A stretch of 46,630 nt of DNA from Flavobacteriia bacterium (lineage in GTDB: Bacteria > Bacteroidota > Bacteroidia > Flavobacteriales > Flavobacteriaceae). Shown one piece after another: positions 40,555 through 46,630 of this stretch. Under the pieces are notes generated by a model. The model made no database searches, was not told where the DNA came from, and was given only the letters and a program-made list of their open reading frames with translations. How positions within the stretch are numbered: the first letter of the stretch is position 1; each line of letters opens with the position of its first letter. The position numbers were made by a program, and so were the translations under genes. The DNA is taken from assembly GCA_011391075.1 (NCBI GenBank), contig JAABRF010000010.1:1-46630 (forward strand), given 5' to 3'.

Positions 40555-42549
40555 ATGACTTTTCAAGAATTAATTTTTCAAGGAATTCCCTACGAATTAC
40601 CAATCCCACAACCCTTTGATTCCCATCTCAATCACGCGCCCAAACGCAAAGATATCCTATCTCCTTCTGAAAAAAAACTGGCTATTCGCAATGCTTTGCG
40701 CTATTTTGACCCAAAGCATCACCCCATATTAGCCGTTGAATTTGCCGAAGAACTCCATACTTACGGTCGCATCTACATGTATCGCTTTCGCCCTACCTAT
40801 GCCATGTATGCCAGACCAATTCACGAATATCCGGGAAAATGTATGCAAGCCAAAGCCATCATGCACATGATTCAGAATAATCTGGATTACAAAGTGGCAC
40901 AACATCCACACGAACTCATCACTTATGGGGGAAATGGTGCTGTTTTTCAAAATTGGGCACAGTATTTAATTACGATGAAATATTTGTCCGAAATGACTGA
41001 AGAACAAACTTTGGTTATGTATTCAGGACATCCATTAGGGTTATTTCCTTCTCATGCCCAAGCACCACGTGTAGTTGTCACCAATGGCATGATGATTCCC
41101 AATTATTCCAAACCCGACGATTGGGAAAAATTCAATGCGCTTGGGGTTACCCAATACGGTCAAATGACAGCTGGAAGTTATATGTATATTGGACCACAAG
41201 GCATCGTTCACGGTACTACTATTACCGTATTAAACGGTTTCAGAAAAATTAAAAAAGCTCCAAGCGGATCCGTTTTTTTAACTTCCGGATTGGGTGGTAT
41301 GAGTGGTGCGCAACCCAAAGCGGGTAGTATTGCCGGTTGTATTACGGTATGTGCCGAGGTCAACCCCAAGATTACCAAAATCAGACACGAACAAAAATGG
41401 GTCAATGAGGTTTTTGAAGACCTCAACCATTTAGTAGAAAGAGTTCAAATAGCCCAACAAAACAAAGAAGTCGTTTCAATTGCCTACCTGGGTAATGTAG
41501 TGGAATTATGGGAAAAATTTGATGAAGTTGGCATTCATGTAGATTTAGGTAGTGATCAAACTTCCCTTCATAATCCATGGGCAGGTGGTTATTATCCGGT
41601 AGGAATGACGTTTGAGGATGCCAATAAAATGATGTCGGAAAACCCTGTTTTATTTAAAGAAAAAGTGCAAATATCCTTGCGCCGTCAAGCTGATGCCATC
41701 AATAAACACAGTGCAAAAGGAACGTATTTCTTTGACTATGGCAATGCCTTTTTATTGGAAGCAAGTCGTGCAGGGGCAGCTGTTATGAAACCAGACCATT
41801 CAGGTTTCAGATATCCCAGTTACGTAGAAGATATCATGGGACCTATGTGTTTTGATTACGGGTTTGGTCCGTTTAGATGGGTTTGTACAAGTGCCGATCC
41901 TAAAGATTTGGCCTATACCGATCAATTGGCAACAGAAGTCTTAGAAAAGCTAAAACTAGAGTCTCCTTTGGAAGTACAACAACAAATGGATGACAATATT
42001 CATTGGATTCGAAATGCTCAAACCAATAATTTAGTTGTAGGTTCTCAAGCCCGTATCTTATACGCCGATGCTTTTGGTCGTATCGCTATTGCACAAGCAT
42101 TCAACCAAGCGATACGGGACGGCAAATTATCAGCTCCAGTTGTATTGGGCAGAGATCATCACGATGTTTCGGGTACGGATTCCCCTTATCGGGAAACAGC
42201 CAACATTTATGACGGGTCGCAATTTACCGCCGATATGGCTATTCAAAACGTCATTGGAGATAGTTTCAGAGGAGCAACTTGGGTCTCTATTCACAATGGC
42301 GGAGGAGTTGGTTGGGGTGAGGTAATCAACGGCGGTTTTGGTATGGTTCTTGATGGAAGTGATGATGCCGATAATCGATTGAAATCCATGCTTTTTTGGG
42401 ATGTTAACAATGGCATTACCCGAAGAAGTTGGGCCAGAAACGAAGGAGCTATTTTCAGTGCTCAAAGAGCCATGTTACAAGAACCCAAGCTGAAAGTAAC
42501 GCTTCCTCAACTGGTTTCGGATGAATTATTGGATCATTTGTTTAAGTAA
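40555..42549 (+). CDS. hutU: Urocanate hydratase
   Basis: This enzyme of histidine degradation converts urocanate to imidazolonepropionate using tightly bound NAD. It has 664 residues, longer than the 555-residue enterobacterial type and close to the eukaryotic form. Typical segments are ITYGGNGAVFQNWAQYLITM, YSGHPLGLFPS, TAGSYMYIGPQGIVHGTT, FLTSGLGGMSGAQPKA (the NAD-binding glycine motif), GSDQTSLHNPWAGGYYPVG and GVGWGEVINGGFGMVLDGS. The start MTFQELIFQGIPYELPIPQ follows a 299-bp gap. No hutH, hutI or hutG gene is next to it; a DUF4136 lipoprotein gene follows after 18 bp. Confidence 0.96.
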   Translation: MTFQELIFQGIPYELPIPQPFDSHLNHAPKRKDILSPSEKKLAIRNALRYFDPKHHPILAVEFAEELHTYGRIYMYRFRPTYAMYARPIHEYPGKCMQAKAIMHMIQNNLDYKVAQHPHELITYGGNGAVFQNWAQYLITMKYLSEMTEEQTLVMYSGHPLGLFPSHAQAPRVVVTNGMMIPNYSKPDDWEKFNALGVTQYGQMTAGSYMYIGPQGIVHGTTITVLNGFRKIKKAPSGSVFLTSGLGGMSGAQPKAGSIAGCITVCAEVNPKITKIRHEQKWVNEVFEDLNHLVERVQIAQQNKEVVSIAYLGNVVELWEKFDEVGIHVDLGSDQTSLHNPWAGGYYPVGMTFEDANKMMSENPVLFKEKVQISLRRQADAINKHSAKGTYFFDYGNAFLLEASRAGAAVMKPDHSGFRYPSYVEDIMGPMCFDYGFGPFRWVCTSADPKDLAYTDQLATEVLEKLKLESPLEVQQQMDDNIHWIRNAQTNNLVVGSQARILYADAFGRIAIAQAFNQAIRDGKLSAPVVLGRDHHDVSGTDSPYRETANIYDGSQFTADMAIQNVIGDSFRGATWVSIHNGGGVGWGEVINGGFGMVLDGSDDADNRLKSMLFWDVNNGITRRSWARNEGAIFSAQRAMLQEPKLKVTLPQLVSDELLDHLFK

Positions 42550-42567
42550 TTCAAAAACCTAGAAAAT

Positions 42568-43089
42568 ATGAGAACCATTAGATTTATCTTTTTTATTGCA
42601 ATTGCAACGACCATCACAGCTTGTTCTAGTATTCGAGTTACTACCGATTACGAAGCCGGAACCGATTTTTCAAAGTACAAAACATTTGCTTTTTATAAGA
42701 CTGGCATCGACAAAGCCGAGATATCAGATATTGATAAAAGAAGAATATTAAAAGAAATAGAATCCGAATTATTGGCCAAAGGCATGGTTAAATCTGAAAA
42801 TCCAGATGTGTTGATTAGTATTTTTACCAAAGCGCGCCAACAAGTTGATGTACATGAAACACATTGGTCTCCTTATTATTACAATGCCTATCAACGTACA
42901 ACGGTATCAAAATACACTGAAGGAACATTGTTTATTGATGTGATTGACCCAGAAGGTAAAAAATTGATTTGGCAAGGTGTAGGAAGTGGTTTTTTAACAA
43001 AATCTAAAAACCCTGAGAAAAGAGAAGCAAACATCGCTTTGTTTGTTAAGAAAATATTGGAGAAATATCCTCCTACATCAAAGAAATAA
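42568..43089 (+). CDS. DUF4136 family lipoprotein
   Basis: This 173-residue lipoprotein has a signal MRTIRFIFFIAIATTITAC with the lipidated cysteine at residue 19, and continues SSIRVTTDYEAGTDFSKYKT, the recognisable DUF4136 opening (conserved D-Y-x-x-x-T-DF-s-x-YkTF). The rest has NPDVLISIFTKARQQVDV and a GTLFIDVIDPEGKKLIWQG segment, also typical, with the final helix RKANIALFVKKILEKYP-like. It probably sits at the outer membrane. Its function is unknown and its link to hutU may be no more than co-transcription. Confidence 0.92.
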   Translation: MRTIRFIFFIAIATTITACSSIRVTTDYEAGTDFSKYKTFAFYKTGIDKAEISDIDKRRILKEIESELLAKGMVKSENPDVLISIFTKARQQVDVHETHWSPYYYNAYQRTTVSKYTEGTLFIDVIDPEGKKLIWQGVGSGFLTKSKNPEKREANIALFVKKILEKYPPTSKK

Positions 43090-43146
43090 AATCTTATCAA
43101 ACGCCTTTTTTAGTCGATTTTGTTGATGAAATAAATATTTTAAATC

Positions 43147-43203
43147 CCTAGGGTTTGAAAAGTAAAAACCGGTAAAGATTATTAATGAATCTCTACCGGT
43201 TTT
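43147..43203. terminator. Bidirectional terminator with an adjoining dispersed repeat
   Basis: The arms AAAACCGGTA-a-AGATT (43165-43180) and AATCT-c-TACCGGTTTT (43188-43203) pair with one mismatch. They terminate DUF4136 (stop 43089) and the convergent symporter gene (stop 43229). Just before it, CCCTAGGGTTTGAAAA (43147-43160) nearly repeats a sequence at 19414-19430. Confidence 0.75.
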
Positions 43204-43228
43204 GTTTTTAAAATAGTTCAAAAAGCGT

Positions 43229-45139
43229 TTAAGCTGTTGTTTCTTTTTTCTGAGTCATCAAAGAGACAACGATGATAGTTATTACAGCCAACGGAATTGA
43301 AATTATTCCTGGATTATCCAATGGGATAGGTGCATCCTTGGGTATCAATCCATATTTTTCATACATAGTAGGAGAGAATAGTATAATGCCTATTGAGGAT
43401 ACTATACCTACAAAAATGGACCAAGATATGCCTTGAGCCGTTGTTTTTTTCCAAAATAACAAGAATAAAATAGCTGGTAAATTGGCCGAAGCAGCAACTG
43501 CAAATGCCAATCCAACCAAGAATGATACATTCATACCTTTAAATAGAATTCCAAGCAAAATTGCGAATAATCCAACCACAATTGCAGAAATTTTACCGGC
43601 TTTTACTTTTTTATCATCGGTCATTTTAACTTCCAAATACTTATCGATAAAGTCGTGTGCAATTGCTCCCGAAGAGGCAACTATCAAACCGGCTACAGTT
43701 CCCAAAACAGTTGCAAAAGCTATTGCTGAAATGATGGAGAAAATTCCAATTCCAAAAGATTTAGCCAATAAAGGTCCCGACATATTGCTACTTTCCAAAT
43801 CCAAAACCCCATTAATCATCGCTCCTATTCCCATAAACAGCGTAAGTATATAGAAAAATCCAATTAATGCGATAGCTACAATGGTAGATTTACGAGCAGC
43901 TCGTTGGCTTGGAACAGTATAATAACGAATTAATATGTGTGGTAATGCGGAAGTCCCTAAGAAAAGAGCCAACATAAGTGATACGAAATTGAGCTTATCC
44001 CAAATACTTGCTCCTACATCATTTGAAATCTTATACAGCAATCCGGGTTTCATAATGTCTTTTCCTGATGTGGGATTTTGATACCATACAACAACACTGT
44101 TTTCTCCATCCTTAAACGCTTTTTTCGTAAATCGGACCACTTCACTGTTTTCTACCGATTTGATAAATTCAAAAGGCCCAACAGGTCCGGTTTTATCCAC
44201 TTCTTTTCCATCCACTACAATCTTACTTAAATGTCCTACTTGAAAGAACTTTTTATCCGCTTTGGGAGCTCCATTGTAAAGTTTTACGCCATCGACTCCA
44301 ACACTAGTATATAACATTTCGTCCAATGTTGTCTTGCCATCTTTTACATTGAGTTTATACCAACCCGTCGCTTGATCTTTTTCAACCGATACAAATACAT
44401 TCTTGTCAACAACCTTGGTGTTTTTCACTACATAAGAAGCATTGGGCGCGCTGACAATAGTATCTTGTGTGACAACCGCTTCCAATTGTGCAAATTTGTG
44501 GTAATTCTCAGTTGGAGTAAGTTTCAAACCATTCTTTAAAATATATATTGTCAAAACTGTTGAAAAAACAACCAATAAAGCTCCTTTAATAAACTGTACA
44601 TAAGTAGTAGAAGTCATCCCGGCTGTTGCAACAATAAATATTACGATTGAACCCACAATGACAACACCCATCCAATGAGGCAATCCCAATAAAGGCACAA
44701 CCAAATCTCCGGCGCCAACCATTTGTGGAATGAGATAAAATACAGAAACAATCAAGGTACTGATAGATGCCGCCAATTTGATGGATTTCGAATTGAATTT
44801 GGAATCCAAAGCGTCTGTAAAAGTGTATTTACCCAACTTCTTCAAAGGTTCTGCTACCAAAAACAAGGCAACTACCCAACCTGCCAAATATCCGATGGAA
44901 TATAAAAATCCATCGTATCCCGAATAAGCAATCATACCGCTGATGCCCAAAAAAGATGCTGCAGATAAGTAATCTCCTGCAAAGGCTACTCCGTTGACAG
45001 CCCAGTGAATTTTACCGCCGGCAGCATAATAACTGGATGCCGATTTGGTTTTACGGGCAAAATAAAAAGATAAGCCCAGTACCATTCCAACGATAAATAA
45101 AAAGATAATGATGGCGATGTTTGAAACTTCGTATGTCAT
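43229..45139 (-). CDS. actP: Sodium:solute symporter, acetate-type (ActP-like)
   Basis: This cytoplasmic-membrane symporter of 636 residues belongs to the sodium:solute symporter family and most resembles cation/acetate permeases. It begins with a helix (about 7-27) then ASSYYAAGGKIHWAVNGVAF (34-53) and DYLSAASFLGISGMIAYSGY (56-75), both typical. Other helices reach about 200. An inserted soluble segment of about 175 residues (203-378), rich in Lys, Val and Asp, precedes the HILIRYYTVPSQRAARKS core (400-418). The protein is about 87 residues longer than E. coli ActP. The next gene upstream on the strand encodes a DUF485 protein, as in the E. coli yjcH-actP pair, which supports acetate or short monocarboxylate transport. 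Confidence 0.9.
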   Translation of the reverse strand: MTYEVSNIAIIIFLFIVGMVLGLSFYFARKTKSASSYYAAGGKIHWAVNGVAFAGDYLSAASFLGISGMIAYSGYDGFLYSIGYLAGWVVALFLVAEPLKKLGKYTFTDALDSKFNSKSIKLAASISTLIVSVFYLIPQMVGAGDLVVPLLGLPHWMGVVIVGSIVIFIVATAGMTSTTYVQFIKGALLVVFSTVLTIYILKNGLKLTPTENYHKFAQLEAVVTQDTIVSAPNASYVVKNTKVVDKNVFVSVEKDQATGWYKLNVKDGKTTLDEMLYTSVGVDGVKLYNGAPKADKKFFQVGHLSKIVVDGKEVDKTGPVGPFEFIKSVENSEVVRFTKKAFKDGENSVVVWYQNPTSGKDIMKPGLLYKISNDVGASIWDKLNFVSLMLALFLGTSALPHILIRYYTVPSQRAARKSTIVAIALIGFFYILTLFMGIGAMINGVLDLESSNMSGPLLAKSFGIGIFSIISAIAFATVLGTVAGLIVASSGAIAHDFIDKYLEVKMTDDKKVKAGKISAIVVGLFAILLGILFKGMNVSFLVGLAFAVAASANLPAILFLLFWKKTTAQGISWSIFVGIVSSIGIILFSPTMYEKYGLIPKDAPIPLDNPGIISIPLAVITIIVVSLMTQKKETTA

Positions 45140-45152
45140 GACTTACAATTTT

Positions 45153-45428
45153 TTAAGATTCTTGATTCATTTTATTCTCCAATTTCGTGCATAGGTAATT
45201 ATAGATAAAACCCATAATAATAGCCAGAAAAATCAATCCGAATCCATACACAATTGCCAAGGTTTGACCTCCTAAAATTTCAATTCCCATCCATTGAGGA
45301 TTGGTAAGCCCAATCGCAACAAAACCGATGTAAATAAAGGTGTAGACAAAGAAGAGTAAAACACCTAACTTTGCTTTTTTCTGGGCAGCATAATCGGTGC
45401 CCGTGATTTGTTTGTTTTCGTGAAGCAT
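45153..45428 (-). CDS. DUF485 domain protein (YjcH-like partner of ActP)
   Basis: This 91-residue membrane protein has two helices (about 25-47 and 59-81) separated by a short loop, with TNPQWMGIEILGGQTLAIVY matching the DUF485 signature. The N-terminus is basic (QKKAKLGVLLF) and the C-terminus is charged. The gene lies 13 bp upstream of the symporter gene and is the first of the unit. Its function beyond association with acetate permease is not known. Confidence 0.92.
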   Translation of the reverse strand: MLHENKQITGTDYAAQKKAKLGVLLFFVYTFIYIGFVAIGLTNPQWMGIEILGGQTLAIVYGFGLIFLAIIMGFIYNYLCTKLENKMNQES

Positions 45429-45460
45429 AATAAATAAAGGTTTAGTGAGTTATTATTTCG

Positions 45461-45491
45461 CAAATTAACATTTATATTTTAAATTCACAAA
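45461..45491 (-). promoter_or_regulatory. Promoter of the DUF485-symporter unit
   Basis: On the minus strand TTTG (complement of 45488-45491) is followed after 19 nt by TTAATTTG (complement of 45461-45468), one base off TAnnTTTG. The start codon is at 45428, about 30 nt downstream. Confidence 0.55.
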
Positions 45492-45530
45492 CGAAATCGT
45501 TGTAATTTTAATTTATTTTCAATAAAGTGG

Positions 45531-45538
45531 TATATTTG
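45531..45538 (+). promoter_or_regulatory. Probable -7 box of the phosphoesterase gene
   Basis: TATATTTG matches TAnnTTTG exactly, 65 bp before the start codon. No clear -33 element at the right spacing was found. Confidence 0.4.
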
Positions 45539-45602
45539 TTACAATTATATAATTGAAAAATTTAATGAAATTACCCTATTTCAAAGGTAAAAGGTAATTA
45601 TA

Positions 45603-46361
45603 ATGAAGATACAATATTGTTCTGATTTACATTTGGAGTTTGAAGCCAATGCCCATTTTTTAATGCAAAATCCTTGGCAAGTAAGTGGCGATATTTTGCT
45701 ATTGGCAGGAGATATCGCGCCGCTACACGATCGCTATTTGGTCCATCCTTTTTTGGATATGATCTCGGGTTTGTATCAAATGGTGTTTTGGGTTCCCGGA
45801 AACCACGAATACTACCACAAAGATTTAATGGAATTTCCGGCTTCCTTAAACATGAAAATACGGGAGAATATTTTTGTGGTCAACAATCTCAATTTTGTTT
45901 ATGAAGAAGTTCATTTTGTCTTTTCTACACTCTGGTCCCGTATTGAACCGCTATTTGAAAAAAAAATTGAACAAAACATCGCCGATTTCAACCAAATATC
46001 CCTCAACGACAAAAAGTTTAAAACCTCCGATTACAATAAATTACACGAACAAAGTTTACAGTTCATCCGACAAAGTCTCAACAGCATTCGAGAACTCCCC
46101 AGCGTAGTGGTTACCCATCACTTGCCCGCCTTACAATGCAATGATTTCAACCATCGCCACAGTGCTTTAAACGATGCATACGCCACCGACTTATCCGATT
46201 TTATCGAACAAGTAGATGCCTCCTTTTGGATATACGGACACAGTCATTTCAATCAAAAACCCTTGATCATCGGAAAAACCCTACTCTTGACCAATCAATT
46301 GGGAAATGTCAAAACCCCCGAAAAAGAAGGGTTTAATCCTCGGGCTTATATCAGTGTTTAG
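45603..46361 (+). CDS. Calcineurin-like metallophosphoesterase
   Basis: This 252-residue cytoplasmic enzyme has the five metallophosphoesterase blocks: CSDLHLEF (Asp8, His10), LAGDIAPLHDR (Asp37), PGNHEYYH (Asn-His), VVTHHLPA (His) and YGHSHFNQ (Gly-His-x-His). All metal ligands appear present. The substrate is unknown. The gene is alone, and its stop overlaps by 4 bp the stop of the reverse frame at 46358. Confidence 0.9.
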   Translation: MKIQYCSDLHLEFEANAHFLMQNPWQVSGDILLLAGDIAPLHDRYLVHPFLDMISGLYQMVFWVPGNHEYYHKDLMEFPASLNMKIRENIFVVNNLNFVYEEVHFVFSTLWSRIEPLFEKKIEQNIADFNQISLNDKKFKTSDYNKLHEQSLQFIRQSLNSIRELPSVVVTHHLPALQCNDFNHRHSALNDAYATDLSDFIEQVDASFWIYGHSHFNQKPLIIGKTLLLTNQLGNVKTPEKEGFNPRAYISV

Positions 46362-46630
46362 GGGTTTGAGGGAAATAACTTTTCATTGAAATAAACATCC
46401 TTTATTTGCAACAACCCTATTAAATATTTTGCCAATGCATCATTTTTGTAATATCCGCCATCTTGCATTCCAAAGACATAACCTTTTCGGATGAAAAAGT
46501 CCTTCGGATGTAAAAACCTTTTCGGATGAAAAAAAGTCCTTCGGATGTAAAAAACTCTTTCGGATGAAAAAAGTGTTTCTGATAAAGCAAATTGTATTTC
46601 TGATAGTGGAAAATATCTTTCTGATGGAAC
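46358..46630 (-). CDS. Repeat-rich reading frame running off the right edge (partial)
   Basis: No family is recognised. On the minus strand the frame is open from the right edge through 90 codons to the TAA at 46358-46360. The C-terminal 45 residues are protein-like (VFGMQDGGYYKNDALAKYLI, then GLLQIKDVYFNEKLFPSNP). Everything upstream of this is built from a degenerate repeat read in all three frames (SETLFSSERVF, YIRRTFF, HPKRFLHPKDFF). This may be the end of a gene invaded by the repeat, or a chance open frame through a repeat with no stop codons on this strand. It overlaps the convergent phosphoesterase stop by four bases. Confidence 0.45.
   Translation of the reverse strand, partial: VPSERYFPLSEIQFALSETLFSSERVFYIRRTFFHPKRFLHPKDFFIRKGYVFGMQDGGYYKNDALAKYLIGLLQIKDVYFNEKLFPSNP
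46486..46630. repeat. Degenerate tandem repeat with TTCGGATG/TTCTGAT cores
   Basis: Eight cores occur at 46486, 46503, 46521, 46540, 46559, 46578, 46598 and 46619, spaced 17, 18, 19, 19, 19, 20 and 21 bp. The first five cores read TTCGGATG, then TTCTGATA twice and TTCTGATG. Between them lie A-rich linkers ending GTCC, ACC, CTC or GTG. The unit is too short and has no unique spacers, so it is not a CRISPR. It continues beyond the window. Confidence 0.8.

Noticed and set aside
43482-43853. 123-codon plus-strand frame inside the symporter gene
   Set aside because: Antisense shadow of a hydrophobic helical coding region.
46486-46630. CRISPR array
   Set aside because: Cores are 8 bp at 17-21 bp spacing with A-rich linkers that are themselves repeated; there are no unique spacers and no cas genes.
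1-46630. Defence island, toxin-antitoxin pair, biosynthetic cluster or tRNA genes
   Set aside because: The genes are housekeeping or envelope types in stable order, and none of the gaps shows a tRNA cloverleaf or a recognisable defence gene.

Overview
The window comes from the chromosome of a low-GC Bacteroidetes, almost certainly a member of the Flavobacteriaceae close to Flavobacterium. The evidence is a complete alternative complex III operon, a peptidase with a type IX secretion sorting tail, the DUF4270, GLPGLI, DUF4293 and DUF6438 families, and Bacteroidetes promoters (-33 TTTG or TTG, 19-21 nt, -7 TAnnTTTG) without clear Shine-Dalgarno sites. Most of it is ordinary core chromosome. I see no rRNA, tRNA, CRISPR array, insertion sequence, phage or recognisable defence system.

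Layout. 1-3541 (minus strand): a two-component set made of a NarL-type regulator, a lipoprotein and a TPR sensor kinase cut by the left edge, followed upstream by a DUF4293 membrane protein. 3704-7655 (plus): two different sulfide:quinone oxidoreductase-like flavoproteins enclosing a 54-aa protein, a CxxC heavy-metal-associated protein and a YgaP-like DUF2892 membrane protein; this is probably a sulfide or persulfide module. 7718-10450 (minus): a secreted M14 carboxypeptidase with a T9SS tail and a SPOR protein. 10670-19150 (plus): actABCDEF, the quinol-oxidising complex III of this phylum, ended by a strong terminator with no oxidase genes attached. 19465-28696: a DUF6438 lipoprotein, mutS, a D-2-hydroxyacid dehydrogenase with an apparent TTG start, panC-panD-UPF0104, and, divergently, a short glycogen-synthase-like protein and a DUF4270 lipoprotein. 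28700-36491: glmS, a short flavoprotein, an unrecognised 43-aa ORF, a two-subunit M16 peptidase pair and a phosphofructokinase with mixed donor-specificity residues. 36558-46361: a GLPGLI protein with its outer-membrane receptor-like barrel, a long-form urocanate hydratase, a DUF4136 lipoprotein, an acetate-type symporter with its DUF485 partner, and a metallophosphoesterase. The right edge (46358-46630) holds a reverse reading frame built largely from a degenerate 17-21 bp repeat.

How it fits together. Both SQR-like enzymes would feed electrons into the quinone pool, and alternative complex III would draw them out to cytochrome c and an oxidase encoded elsewhere. The spaces between genes carry several families of short palindromes. 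The least explained items are the right-edge repeat ORF, the sulfide module with its small proteins, the 43-aa ORF with its own terminator, and a GC-rich hairpin placed in frame inside the sensor kinase gene.
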